Positions 51,846-61,094 are shown, counted from the stretch's first letter. The stretch is 64,000 bases of DNA from Edaphocola aurantiacus (GCF_019797745.1 NZ_VOSI01000002.1:808242-872241); one strand, 5' to 3'. Numbers and translations are program-made. Notes: generated by a model from the letters alone, not told the origin.

Positions 51846-53525
51846 TTATCTAACGCCTTTTTCCTTCATTACCTGATTCAGCCACTTTAATAAAACAAAT
51901 CCTATGGCTGCAGAGACCAGTAATAGTCCGCAGTTAACAATAAAGAAATTCGCTTTATTATCGTACTGGTACCAGGTATTGGCCAGGATACCGCTTAATT
52001 TATTACCGATTGACGTGGAGAGGAAAAATCCTCCCATCATCAGGGCTGTAAGGCGGGATGGGCTCAATTTAGATACCAAAGATAAGCCCATTGGACTTAA
52101 AAACAGCTCTCCGACCGTAATAACTCCATAACAGCCAATCAGCCATAATGCAGATACTTTCTCCATACCATTATTACTGTAGTACACGGCAGCTACCATG
52201 ACCAGTGCGGACAATGCGGAGATAAACATACCCCAGGCAATCTTGGCCGGCGTGGTCGGTTCCCGCTTCCTGCGACGCAGCATTGCGAAGAAGGCTACAA
52301 CAAGTGGTGTCAGCGAAACAACCCAGAACGGATTTATAGACTGGAACAGCTCCGTATTCATCACCGAGATCGGCTGACCATCGGTCGGGATACTTTCCGG
52401 ACGTGCATTTTTGAAATATACATCGTGATCAACTACCTTGATCACTTTGCCCAGCTCATCTTTCTGTGCACGGAACTGGTAATCGTACAGGGTTACCGTA
52501 TCTTTTACAGAAGGTACTTTTTCTGCCAGGTATAATTTATTGGCCGCATCTTCTACACCGCCGGTTACCTGACGATCGGTATAGTATTTGGCCCAACGGG
52601 TCAGTACAGTACCATTTTGTTTAAATACTGCCCAGAACATAATGCTCACCGCAAATATGGCCAGCAGGGCAGCAATAGGTCTCTTATCACTGCCTGTTGC
52701 ACGTGCATACAGGCTGATGAAGAAAATAATAACAGGAATACAGGCAAAAATGAAGGCATCCGAACTGTCACTACCAAAGATATTATTCGGGATCATCCAG
52801 CCTAAAGCACCAACCACGATGGCCGGCAGGAATACGTACAGCAGCACCTGGCTGATACCTACATCACCTTTTTCTGTAGGCTTCAGTATATTGGCATGGC
52901 GATAATGCTTCAGTCCGATAGTGAATACCAGCAGGCCCACAAACATACCTACACCGGCAGTTAGGAAGGCTGCACTCCATCCGTATTTATTACGCATAAA
53001 GGCCGCGATGATATTACATACAAAAGCACCAATGTTGATACCCATGTAGAAAATGTTGAAACCCGCATCCTTCTTATCTTTATACTGTTCTTCAGAATAA
53101 AGATTACCCAATAGTGTAGAGATACTGGGTTTGAAGAATCCGTTACCGATTACAATGAGGGCAATAGAGGTAAAGAAGGCCCCCTCCTGGTGAATGCTCA
53201 GGCCCATATAACCCAGGCCCATCAGTACACCACCTATATACACAGAATTAATATAGCCCAGTTTGCGATCGGCCAGGAAGCCGCCGAGGAATGGGGTCAG
53301 GTAAGTAAATGCAATAAAAGTACCGAAGATGTCTTCTGCTTTTACATCAGGGAACTGCCAGCCACCGCTTTTAGTATCGATCATGTACAGCAGGAATATA
53401 CCCAGCATCAGGTAATATCCGAATCGTTCCCACATCTCTGTCAGGAAGAGGAAAGGTAAGCCCTTTGGGTGATTTTTGCCCTGGGTAGCCGGTCGGCCGC
53501 CGGAGGTATCATTTGTAGTCGCCAT
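51846..53525 (-). CDS. Proton-dependent oligopeptide transporter (POT/PTR family)
   Basis: MFS importer of di- and tripeptides, 559 residues. It has the PTR signature region (EMWERFGYYLMLGIFLLYMID with the proton-coupling ExxERFxYY motif near residues 25-31), TYLTPFLGGFLADRKLGYINSVYIGG (PTR2 signature 1) and FNIFYMGINIGAFVCN (signature 2), plus twelve or more helices. An insert between helices (about residues 285-360) carries a periplasmic or cytoplasmic loop with many charged residues. The ATG at 53525 is preferred over a TTG 12 bases upstream. Confidence 0.93.
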   Translation of the reverse strand: MATTNDTSGGRPATQGKNHPKGLPFLFLTEMWERFGYYLMLGIFLLYMIDTKSGGWQFPDVKAEDIFGTFIAFTYLTPFLGGFLADRKLGYINSVYIGGVLMGLGYMGLSIHQEGAFFTSIALIVIGNGFFKPSISTLLGNLYSEEQYKDKKDAGFNIFYMGINIGAFVCNIIAAFMRNKYGWSAAFLTAGVGMFVGLLVFTIGLKHYRHANILKPTEKGDVGISQVLLYVFLPAIVVGALGWMIPNNIFGSDSSDAFIFACIPVIIFFISLYARATGSDKRPIAALLAIFAVSIMFWAVFKQNGTVLTRWAKYYTDRQVTGGVEDAANKLYLAEKVPSVKDTVTLYDYQFRAQKDELGKVIKVVDHDVYFKNARPESIPTDGQPISVMNTELFQSINPFWVVSLTPLVVAFFAMLRRRKREPTTPAKIAWGMFISALSALVMVAAVYYSNNGMEKVSALWLIGCYGVITVGELFLSPMGLSLVSKLSPSRLTALMMGGFFLSTSIGNKLSGILANTWYQYDNKANFFIVNCGLLLVSAAIGFVLLKWLNQVMKEKGVR

Positions 53526-53629
53526 AGATAAAGTCAATGATTAGCTTGCTAAAATAATAAAATAACGCTAAAAAGCCCGAAATATACGGTCGGGTAAGGT
53601 ACGATGATCTTTTTGCCAGCTTTTTTACC

Positions 53630-53637
53630 TAACTTTG
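53630..53637 (+). promoter_or_regulatory. -7 element of the SNF2 helicase promoter
   Basis: TAACTTTG matches TAnnTTTG exactly, 30 bases before the ATG. A TTTG at 53612-53615 is only 14 bases upstream, closer than usual. Confidence 0.5.
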
Positions 53638-53667
53638 TCGCTTGCTTTTTTTTGACCAATTTATATC

Positions 53668-56600
53668 ATGTCCTTACCCGAAATACTGAAACATATTTAT
53701 CACAATGCAACCGATGAAGTAATCCGAAGAGGAAAGAAAATATTTCATACTTCCGGGGTGCAAATGCTGGAAAACGATCCGTTGACCGAACAGGTGGCGT
53801 TTCGTGTGCGGAATGATGTGTATAACAATTTCTACAAGGTAACGATCAGTAACTACCTGCAACCGGGTAAATTATCTATGCGTTGTCAGTGTCCCTATAA
53901 CATGGGACCTGTATGCCGCCACCAGGCCGCAGCCTTATTCCAGTTGAACGATCTGCTGCAAAGCGGATTTTTCGAACATGCCCATATTGATTATAACCAG
54001 GAGCATACTACTGTACGTATGCGCCAGATCACGGCCAACTTTTTAAAACTATTCTCTTCAGAATCCATTACTGCTATTGCGGAAGACTGGTATGCCGAGA
54101 ATCGTATTAACATCATCGAAGCACAGGACGAAGCTGTAAGAGCGGAGGTGATTGACGATGAGTCCCGTAAATTTACGGTGATCATCAAGCAGAACGAGGA
54201 GCGCTATTTTGATACCTCCTGTAGCTGTGCCGAAAAGAACTACCCTTTATGTATCCATAAAGTGTCTGTCTTCCTGGAGATCCTGTATAAACATGGAGCC
54301 AATTATTTCAGCTCTCTGCGCAACTGGGATACGCAGAAAAATAAACTGCTGGCACTCTACGGATATACGGTTGATGATGACCTGACCGGGAAGTTTGAAT
54401 TCTCCTATCATGAAGGAAAACCTTTCCTGCGTGTTCTGGATAAAACAATCAAGAAACTGGACTTTAATGCTGCAGGCAAGCCTGTAGCGCCGGAGCCGGT
54501 TAAGGAAGCGACCTCTTCTATAAGAGAAGAGCGTAAGAAGCTGGGTGTGCTTATCCGCAACATCAGTGATTATTATCCATACACTTCTTTTGACCTGGTA
54601 GCCGGTGTGCCTACTGCCGAGGGAGATGCGTATGAGCGAAATATAGAGCCGGTACTGTATAACCAGTACATTGATCCTATCTTCCTCGATGACCGGGAGA
54701 AGATCCTCATTACTGCATTGCGTAAGCAAAGCCCCGATGAGCTGGTAAAATGGCTGAAGAAAAACTCGCCTTTCGGGGATTTCCTGGATGGTGTAGACAA
54801 AGACCTGCGCAATAACCCGAACAATGATCTGAAGCAGCAGGTATGGGACTTTACCATTCCGCGCTATCAGCGACTGTTTGCACAGTATAAAGATTATCCG
54901 TTTATCTATTACGCCCGCAAAAAGGACAGCCTGAAACCGGCAGATCTGGTTAAGTGTGCCTTTAGCGAGCAGGTATTTACGGCACATATTGATGCAAAAC
55001 CATTTAAAGCGGGTGTAAATGTCTCTCTGCAGATCTCTATCGCAGACCAGATATTGAATATAGATGAAGTAGAGTTACTGAACGCAGGACTGGTATTGTA
55101 TAAAAATACTTTCCATACGATCGGTAATATAGATACTATTGATATCATCGCGAAGTTTGATAAATCCGGCGTGATGTATATTGGTAAAGCAGAATGGAGC
55201 AAGTTTCTGGAAGAAACACTGATGCCGCTTTCTGCCAAAACAACCATACACTTCCACGAGAAATTGCAGGAACGTGTGGTCGCTGAAGAGCCTAAGTACA
55301 AACTGTACCTGAAAGAATCTGACAAGATGATGGCCTTTAAACCGGCCTTCTCTTATGCCGGTATTGAAAAGCACTGGCTGGATACCTCTTCAGCAGTAAG
55401 TGCCCGTAATGGTAAAGTAGTGGTGTATGAGCGTAACGAAGCCTCAGAGCAGACCTTCCTCAACCTACTGCGTTACCTGCACCCTTCTATGCAGGAGAGC
55501 CGTAAATCTCAGTCCTTCCTTTTGCTGGCAACAGAAGCGCTGAAAGGTAGCTGGTACTTCCATTTTATGGATACCCTTAAGGAGCAGGATGTAGAGATCA
55601 TCGGTTACGAAAACCTGAAACAGATGCGCATCAACCCGCATAAGCCGATCACCAATCTGAATATGAAGAGCGGTATCGACTGGTTTGATGTAGAACTGAC
55701 GGTATCCTTTGGAGACCAGCAGGTGACCGTAAATGAGGTAAAGAAAGCCCTGAGCAAGAAGCAAACGTATGTGCAGCTGAAAGACGGTAGTATGGGTTTA
55801 TTCACCGATGAGTGGATGGACAAATATGCCCTGATGCTGAAGCTGGGACAGGTGAAGGACGGAAGCGTGCGCCTGAAAAAATTCCACTTCTCTGCGCTGG
55901 AAGGCCTGCAGGAAGAACTGGGACCAAATGAAGAATTACAGGATCTGTACGAGAAAAAAGAGCGCCTGATCAATTATGAATTTGATGAGACGACACCGGC
56001 AGAGATCCCGGATAATGTACATGCTACACTGAGACCGTATCAGCAGGCTGCATTCAAATGGATGACCTTCCTGAATGAGACCGGTTGGGGTGGTATCCTG
56101 GCAGATGACATGGGTCTGGGTAAAACCCTGCAAACACTGACCTTCATGCAATCATACCAGAACAAGCAACCGGATTCCAAATTTCTGGTTATTTGTCCTA
56201 CGTCCCTGATGCATAACTGGTCCAGTGAGATAAAGAAATTTACCCCTGACCTGAAAAGCATGATGCATCATGGTTCGAAGAGAAACAGCAAAGTGTCTGA
56301 CTTCGATCCGTTCCATGTAATCATTACCACATACGGTACACTGCGTAGCGATATTAAAATGCTGCAGCAGATCAACTTTGATTATGTGGTGATGGATGAA
56401 TCACAAGCGATCAAGAACCCGATATCACTGGTGGCCAAAGCGGCATTGCAACTGCAATCCAAAAACCGCCTGGCATTGAGTGGTACTCCGGTACAGAATA
56501 ATACATTTGACCTGTATGCACAGATGAACTTCCTGAACCCGGGTATGTTCGGCTCAATCGACTTCTTCCGTAATGAATTTGCGACGCCGATTGATAAGAA

Positions 56601-57417
56601 CCAGGAGGAAGAGGTGAAAGTGCAGCTGCGTAAAATGATCCATCCGTTCCTGTTACGCCGTACCAAAGAGCAGGTAGCACCTGATCTTCCGGAAAAAGTA
56701 GAGACCGTACTCTTCTGTGAAATGGGTACTAAGCAAAGGAAAATATACGATGCATACCGTGCCGAATATCGCTCCAAGATCCTGGGCGAGATAGAGGCAA
56801 AAGGTATTGAGCGTGCACAGATGAGTATCCTGCATGGTCTGATGAAACTGCGTCAGATCTGTGACTCACCGGCTATCCTGAATGAAGCAGAGAAATTTGA
56901 AAACCACTCTGTGAAAATCGATGAACTGGTGCGTGAGATCAGTGAGAATACAGGTAACCACAAGGCCCTGATCTTCTCTCAGTTCCTGGGTATGCTGGGG
57001 CTGATCCGTGATCAGCTGGAGAAACTGGGTATCCCTTATGTGTATTTCGATGGAGGTACTTCAATGACCGAAAGAGAGAAAGCCATTAATGAATTCCAGA
57101 ACAGTGACGATTGTCGTGTGTTCCTGATCTCCCTTAAAGCAGGTGGTGTGGGTCTGAACCTTACCGCAGCCGATTATGTATACATCGTAGATCCTTGGTG
57201 GAACCCTGCAGTAGAGCAGCAAGCCATTGACCGTACGCACCGTATCGGGCAGACCAAGAGCATCTTTGCATATCGCCTGATCTGTAAGGATACTATCGAG
57301 GAAAAAATCATGATGTTACAGGAGCGTAAGCTGAACCTGGTAAAAGACCTGATTGCCGATGATAGTGGCTTCCTGAAAAAACTGACCAAAGAAGATATCT
57401 CTTACTTACTGAGTTAA
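53668..57417 (+). CDS. SNF2-family helicase-like ATPase with two SWIM zinc fingers
   Basis: A 1249-residue protein. Two SWIM motifs (CxCx(n)CxH) are seen at about residues 74-87 (CQCPYNMGPVCRH) and 186-199 (CSCAEKNYPLCIH). A long central region of about 570 residues is not recognisable. The SNF2 ATPase fills the C-terminal 440 residues: Walker A DDMGLGKT near 812, Walker B DESQ near 910 (VVMDESQAIKN), GTPVQNN, and the helicase C end GGVGLNLTAADYVYIVDPWWNPAVEQQAIDRTHRIGQ. Such enzymes translocate on DNA; bacterial SWIM-SNF2 proteins are widespread but their role is unclear (RapA-like recycling or repair are candidates). Monocistronic. Confidence 0.93.
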   Translation: MSLPEILKHIYHNATDEVIRRGKKIFHTSGVQMLENDPLTEQVAFRVRNDVYNNFYKVTISNYLQPGKLSMRCQCPYNMGPVCRHQAAALFQLNDLLQSGFFEHAHIDYNQEHTTVRMRQITANFLKLFSSESITAIAEDWYAENRINIIEAQDEAVRAEVIDDESRKFTVIIKQNEERYFDTSCSCAEKNYPLCIHKVSVFLEILYKHGANYFSSLRNWDTQKNKLLALYGYTVDDDLTGKFEFSYHEGKPFLRVLDKTIKKLDFNAAGKPVAPEPVKEATSSIREERKKLGVLIRNISDYYPYTSFDLVAGVPTAEGDAYERNIEPVLYNQYIDPIFLDDREKILITALRKQSPDELVKWLKKNSPFGDFLDGVDKDLRNNPNNDLKQQVWDFTIPRYQRLFAQYKDYPFIYYARKKDSLKPADLVKCAFSEQVFTAHIDAKPFKAGVNVSLQISIADQILNIDEVELLNAGLVLYKNTFHTIGNIDTIDIIAKFDKSGVMYIGKAEWSKFLEETLMPLSAKTTIHFHEKLQERVVAEEPKYKLYLKESDKMMAFKPAFSYAGIEKHWLDTSSAVSARNGKVVVYERNEASEQTFLNLLRYLHPSMQESRKSQSFLLLATEALKGSWYFHFMDTLKEQDVEIIGYENLKQMRINPHKPITNLNMKSGIDWFDVELTVSFGDQQVTVNEVKKALSKKQTYVQLKDGSMGLFTDEWMDKYALMLKLGQVKDGSVRLKKFHFSALEGLQEELGPNEELQDLYEKKERLINYEFDETTPAEIPDNVHATLRPYQQAAFKWMTFLNETGWGGILADDMGLGKTLQTLTFMQSYQNKQPDSKFLVICPTSLMHNWSSEIKKFTPDLKSMMHHGSKRNSKVSDFDPFHVIITTYGTLRSDIKMLQQINFDYVVMDESQAIKNPISLVAKAALQLQSKNRLALSGTPVQNNTFDLYAQMNFLNPGMFGSIDFFRNEFATPIDKNQEEEVKVQLRKMIHPFLLRRTKEQVAPDLPEKVETVLFCEMGTKQRKIYDAYRAEYRSKILGEIEAKGIERAQMSILHGLMKLRQICDSPAILNEAEKFENHSVKIDELVREISENTGNHKALIFSQFLGMLGLIRDQLEKLGIPYVYFDGGTSMTEREKAINEFQNSDDCRVFLISLKAGGVGLNLTAADYVYIVDPWWNPAVEQQAIDRTHRIGQTKSIFAYRLICKDTIEEKIMMLQERKLNLVKDLIADDSGFLKKLTKEDISYLLS

Positions 57418-57436
57418 TATATTTTGATCTGAACTT

Positions 57437-57465
57437 AAAGGGGGTGCCGGCGGCACCCCCTTTTT
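57437..57465 (+). terminator. Terminator after the SNF2 helicase gene
   Basis: Perfect 12-bp stem AAAGGGGGTGCC (57437-57448) with GGCACCCCCTTT (57452-57463), loop GGC, ending in TTTTT. Confidence 0.88.
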
Positions 57466-57561
57466 ACATATACATTATCCCGGAAATGTTAAACATTGCC
57501 GGACAGGAATATAAATTTCAGAAAAGCCGTATTCCAGCCTTCGGTTTTAAGCTTTTCACCC

Positions 57562-57569
57562 TAAATTTG
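57562..57569 (+). promoter_or_regulatory. -7 element of the MerR-type gene, possible leaderless start
   Basis: TAAATTTG matches TAnnTTTG and ends 4 bases before the ATG at 57574. Transcription would start at or within a few bases of the start codon. Confidence 0.5.
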
Positions 57570-57573
57570 TACT

Positions 57574-58992
57574 ATGAGCCAAATGCCCACACTTTTTGAC
57601 GATGAGGAATACTTTATCCCTCAGCCACAGAAAGAAGTAAAGAAAAACACACCCAAAAAAGGAAAGAAAGGAACAGAGCCGGAAGCACCTGCTGAACCGG
57701 AAGAAGAAGTCGTATCCGAAACAGCACCTGAGATGGTATCGGAAGCAGAATCGGTACCGGAGCAAGTAACAGATATAGCTGAGGCACAACCAGAACCGGT
57801 TGAGAAAATCCCTGCGGCTACCGTTGAGATAGAGACAGCAGCACCTGCATTAGAGGACGTGATTGATGTTGTGACAGAGGAAACGACCGTAGCAGAAGAA
57901 ATCTCTACAGCGGCAGAGCCCGTGGCAGAGGAACCTTCTGTTATTGCGATACAAGAAGAAGAAATAATCACAGAAGAAATCATTGCCATAGAAGAAGAGG
58001 AGCCTGCAGAGGAGCCGGAAACTGTAGCAATCAGTGATGAAGAGCCTGGCCTAATCGAGGAGACAGAAGAGGAGGACATAATCGCTGTTGAAGCAGCAGC
58101 AGATGTTGTGACAGAAGAAATTGAAGGGGAAGAAGAGCAGATGCCAGCGTATGCTGAACCCATAATAGAAGAGGTGGCAGAGGAAATAGTGGAAGAAGAT
58201 ATGCCTGCCGAAGCTGAAATGACTGTATCTGATACTTTCGAGTCAGAAGATGAGCTTAGTGAAGCTGCAACAGACGAAGATAGCGAAACGGAAGCCATTG
58301 GCTTTGTGGAAAGCCCTGAGGAAACGGAAGCGATAACCGAACAAATCACTTTCGAAGTTCCGGAAATTGAAGAAGAGACTACGGAACAGGAAATCTCTAT
58401 TGCCCCGATAAAAGAAGAACCGGTCGACAACCTGGATAAACTGATGTTTACCGAGATGATCGCACTGGACTATACCGCTTATGCCGGGCTCAGCTTTGAG
58501 CCGGGAGCAGGAGCCGCCCCTGTGGCGGAATCCAAAGAGGCCGAGCAAGAAAGCGAACCGGAGCAGGATGCAACGGAAGAGCCGATCATTGCTGAAGAGG
58601 ACGGGCAGCCATGGGAAGAAAGCCTGGTGACAACAGAACCGGAAGCAGAGGAGCAAACAACGGCCTTACCGGAATTCGACCTGGAGAATAAATATTACAC
58701 CATTGGTGAAGTAGCGCAGATGTTTGGGGTTAATGTCTCTCATATCCGCTTCTGGACTACAGAGTTCAGCCTGAAAGTACGTACGACGCGCAAAGGTGAT
58801 CGTCTTTACAATCCGGAGAATATCGGAAAACTACGCCTGATTCACCACCTGGTAAAAGAAAATAAGCATACCATTAAAGGAGCCAAAGAGCAATTGAAAG
58901 CCCGTAAACAGGCCATTAATGCACAGGTAGACCTGAAAGATAAATTATCCTCACTGAAAGCACAACTGGAAAGGATTAAGCGAAATTTATAG
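57574..58992 (+). CDS. MerR-family regulator with a long acidic N-terminal extension
   Basis: A 472-residue protein with two very different parts. Residues about 1-370 are highly acidic and low in complexity (long runs of Glu with Ala, Val, Pro, Ile), with a few ordered-looking islands such as LDKLMFTEMIALDYTAYAGLSF (about 287-308). Residues about 372-440 are a MerR winged helix (YYTIGEVAQMFGVNVSHIRFWTTEF...RKGDRLYNPENIGKLRLIHHLVKE), followed by a coiled coil (DLKDKLSSLKAQLERIKRN). Ordinary Bacteroidota MerR proteins of this subgroup are about 110-120 residues, so the acidic extension is unusual. It ends one base before the amidohydrolase gene, so they are cotranscribed. No effector-binding domain is present. 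Confidence 0.85.
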   Translation: MSQMPTLFDDEEYFIPQPQKEVKKNTPKKGKKGTEPEAPAEPEEEVVSETAPEMVSEAESVPEQVTDIAEAQPEPVEKIPAATVEIETAAPALEDVIDVVTEETTVAEEISTAAEPVAEEPSVIAIQEEEIITEEIIAIEEEEPAEEPETVAISDEEPGLIEETEEEDIIAVEAAADVVTEEIEGEEEQMPAYAEPIIEEVAEEIVEEDMPAEAEMTVSDTFESEDELSEAATDEDSETEAIGFVESPEETEAITEQITFEVPEIEEETTEQEISIAPIKEEPVDNLDKLMFTEMIALDYTAYAGLSFEPGAGAAPVAESKEAEQESEPEQDATEEPIIAEEDGQPWEESLVTTEPEAEEQTTALPEFDLENKYYTIGEVAQMFGVNVSHIRFWTTEFSLKVRTTRKGDRLYNPENIGKLRLIHHLVKENKHTIKGAKEQLKARKQAINAQVDLKDKLSSLKAQLERIKRNL

Positions 58993-58993
58993 T

Positions 58994-60157
58994 ATGAAGT
59001 ATTTTAGTGCAGCGCACATTCATGATGGGAGAGACTGGGTCGCAGATCCGGAGCTGGTACTGGCATTTGATGAGGACAACATTTTTACCGGATATGTATC
59101 CCGCTCGGGACTGGAACCCGATCAGGTACAAGAGCTCGATGGTGTTTTATGCCCGGGTTTTGTCAATGCACATTGCCACCTGGAGCTATCCCATACCAAA
59201 GGAGTGATTCCCGAACATACCGGACTGGTTACCTTCCTGGGGAAGGTAGTTTTTAACCGTGCGGCTGATGAGCAAAGCAAACTTCAGGCCATTGAAATAG
59301 CGATGGCGGCGCTGGAAGCATCCGGTTGCATCGCGGTTGGAGACATCGCCAATACAGAAGACCTGCTGCATTTACGCCTGCAGGGCAATATGCACGTGCA
59401 TACGTTTGTTGAGACGATGGGTTTTATCCCGCAGACCGCAGCACAGCGTATGACATTCCCGGAGCAGGTACACCGTAGTTATGCCGCACAGACAAGCCAT
59501 CCCAAAGGATATGTACTGAGGCAATCTATTGTACCGCATGCGCCCTACTCCGTTTCGGATAAGTTATTTGAGCTCATTGATAATTTTGAACCGGGTAGCC
59601 TGCTGTCGATCCATAATGAAGAGACACCTGCAGAGAACCAGTATTTCATAGAGAAAACCGGGGAGATGAAGGAACTGTATAAAACATTGAATATTGATGA
59701 CACTTACTTTCAGCCTTCAGGAAAAACATCCTTACAAACATATCTTCCATACATTAAGCAGCCACATGATCTATTGCTGGTGCATAATACCTGTATAACA
59801 AACGAAGACCTGGCTTACCTGGATCAGTATAATGGGAATGTATCACTCTGTCTGTGCCCTAATGCAAACTGGTATATAGAGCGTGCCTTACCGGATATAC
59901 CGGCAATGATGGCTTCGGGGCATAATATCTGTCTCGGAACCGATAGCCTCGCCTCCAATCATGACCTGAATATTTATGGGGAAATACAAAAGATAAGAGC
60001 GCATTATCCGCAGATCGCGTTATCAGATCTGCTGTCCTGGGCCACGATAGGTGGTGCCAGAGCTTTACAGCTGGATAATATTATCGGATCATTCGAGCCG
60101 GGTAAAAGACCCGGACTGGTACAGATCCACGAAGAAGTATCTAAAAGAATTATGTAG
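58994..60157 (+). CDS. Amidohydrolase-family deaminase-like protein
   Basis: A 387-residue metal-dependent hydrolase of the chlorohydrolase/deaminase branch (COG0402-like). The metal site motif is GFVNAHCHLELSHTKG near residue 56, followed by RQSIVPHAPYSVS (His near 182), SIHNEETPAENQYF (near 205) and the aspartate of CLGTDSLASNHDLNIYGEIQ (near 317). Related enzymes deaminate adenosine-like compounds, including aminodeoxyfutalosine in the futalosine menaquinone pathway, but the substrate is not determined. It starts one base after the MerR gene. Its terminator lies inside the opposite small gene at 60150. Confidence 0.85.
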   Translation: MKYFSAAHIHDGRDWVADPELVLAFDEDNIFTGYVSRSGLEPDQVQELDGVLCPGFVNAHCHLELSHTKGVIPEHTGLVTFLGKVVFNRAADEQSKLQAIEIAMAALEASGCIAVGDIANTEDLLHLRLQGNMHVHTFVETMGFIPQTAAQRMTFPEQVHRSYAAQTSHPKGYVLRQSIVPHAPYSVSDKLFELIDNFEPGSLLSIHNEETPAENQYFIEKTGEMKELYKTLNIDDTYFQPSGKTSLQTYLPYIKQPHDLLLVHNTCITNEDLAYLDQYNGNVSLCLCPNANWYIERALPDIPAMMASGHNICLGTDSLASNHDLNIYGEIQKIRAHYPQIALSDLLSWATIGGARALQLDNIIGSFEPGKRPGLVQIHEEVSKRIM

Positions 60158-60329
60158 CAGAAGACTGGTCTTCTGCTTTTTTGTTTTTGATGGCACCCAT
60201 CAGTGCATCATGCCGCTCTTTGAGTCGCTCATGTCGTGCCGCCTTTCTTGCAGCACTCTTCTGACTCATATAAGAAAAGACCCCGTATGCAAAAAGAATA
60301 GCCAGTAGTATCAGCAAGTTCCAGCCCAT
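60150..60329 (-). CDS. Small single-pass membrane protein cotranscribed with recR
   Basis: An open frame of 59 residues: MGWNLLILLAILFAYGVFSYMSQKSAARKAARHERLKERHD and a short tail. One N-terminal membrane helix (about 3-20) is followed by a basic amphipathic cytoplasmic helix, a typical small bacterial membrane protein. ATG at 60329 is 9 bases after the recR stop, on the same strand, so the two form an operon. Its last codons overlap the last 8 bases of the convergent amidohydrolase gene, and its 3' coding region forms that gene's terminator hairpin. I do not recognise a family. Confidence 0.65.
   Translation of the reverse strand: MGWNLLILLAILFAYGVFSYMSQKSAARKAARHERLKERHDALMGAIKNKKAEDQSSAT
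60156..60183 (+). terminator. Terminator of the amidohydrolase gene, inside the opposite small CDS
   Basis: 10-bp stem AGCAGAAGAC (60156-60165) with GTCTTCTGCT (60168-60177), then TTTTTTG on the plus strand. The outer pairs overlap the amidohydrolase stop codon; the top of the stem will open to form a loop. Confidence 0.78.
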
Positions 60330-60338
60330 AAAGCAGTA

Positions 60339-60953
60339 TTAATGTTGTAATACATCTACCGGGAGACGTTTCGCAATCGCCTTACCCAGCGTAATTTCAT
60401 CTGTATACTCCAGTTCACCACCAAAAGCCACACCACGGGCAATGCCGGAGATGAGTACATTAGCACCCTTTAGTTGCTTACCGATATAGTATACCGTAGT
60501 ATCCCCTTCGATCGTAGGACTTAAAGCCATAATAATTTCTTTTGGCTGATGTTGCTTTACCCGCTCCACCAGCTGGCTGATGTATAGCTGATCAGGTCCT
60601 ATCCCTTCCAGGGGAGATAATAATCCGCCGAGAATATGATATACACCGCTGAACTGGCCCGTATTTTCAATAGTGATCAGGTCGCGGAAGTTCTCTACTA
60701 CACAGATCAGTTCCTTACTGCGGGAAGGGTTCTCGCAGATGCTGCATATATCTGTATCGGCAATATTGTTGCATTCTTTGCAGAAACGGATATCATCACG
60801 CATACGCTGTATCCGTTCCGTAAACATACTGGTCACCTCTGGTTGTTCTTTCAGCAAATGTAATACCATGCGCAGGGCCGTCTTTTTCCCGATGCCCGGC
60901 AGTTTACAAAAAGCTTCTACAGCATCTTCTATCAGTTTAGAGGTAAAAATCAT
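60339..60953 (-). CDS. recR: Recombination protein RecR
   Basis: Toroidal DNA-clamp-like protein that works with RecO and RecF to load RecA on gaps. The 204-residue protein has the helix-hairpin-helix (LPGIGKKTALRMVLHLL, residues 18-34), the zinc finger with four cysteines (CKECNNIADTDICSIC, residues 58-73), and a Toprim domain (ICVVENFRDLITIENTGQFSGVYHILGGLLSPLEGIGPDQL) ending with EITLGKAIAKRLP. A short minus-strand gene follows after 9 bases. Confidence 0.96.
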   Translation of the reverse strand: MIFTSKLIEDAVEAFCKLPGIGKKTALRMVLHLLKEQPEVTSMFTERIQRMRDDIRFCKECNNIADTDICSICENPSRSKELICVVENFRDLITIENTGQFSGVYHILGGLLSPLEGIGPDQLYISQLVERVKQHQPKEIIMALSPTIEGDTTVYYIGKQLKGANVLISGIARGVAFGGELEYTDEITLGKAIAKRLPVDVLQH

Positions 60954-61086
60954 TGGAGGTATCTAAAAATCGTAGTAAATATTCGTTTATATATAAATAG
61001 TACTGCAAAAATATTCAATTTAACAAGATCAAATGCCAATATTTTCTGTCTGTACTGGATAAATAATGTAATTTGCCAATATTAAA

Positions 61087-61094
61087 TAAATTTG
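61087..61094 (+). promoter_or_regulatory. -7 element of the VWA/kinase operon, possible leaderless start
   Basis: TAAATTTG matches TAnnTTTG and ends 5 bases before the preferred GTG start at 61100, so the transcript could be almost leaderless. The 119-base region back to recR is AT-rich and holds no other feature I can name. Confidence 0.45.

Noticed and set aside
57621-58430. 269-codon Ser-rich frame antisense to the acidic MerR extension
   Set aside because: Its Ser and Ala richness follows directly from reading GAA/GAG/GCA-rich sense codons on the other strand. The sense frame continues into a conserved MerR domain.
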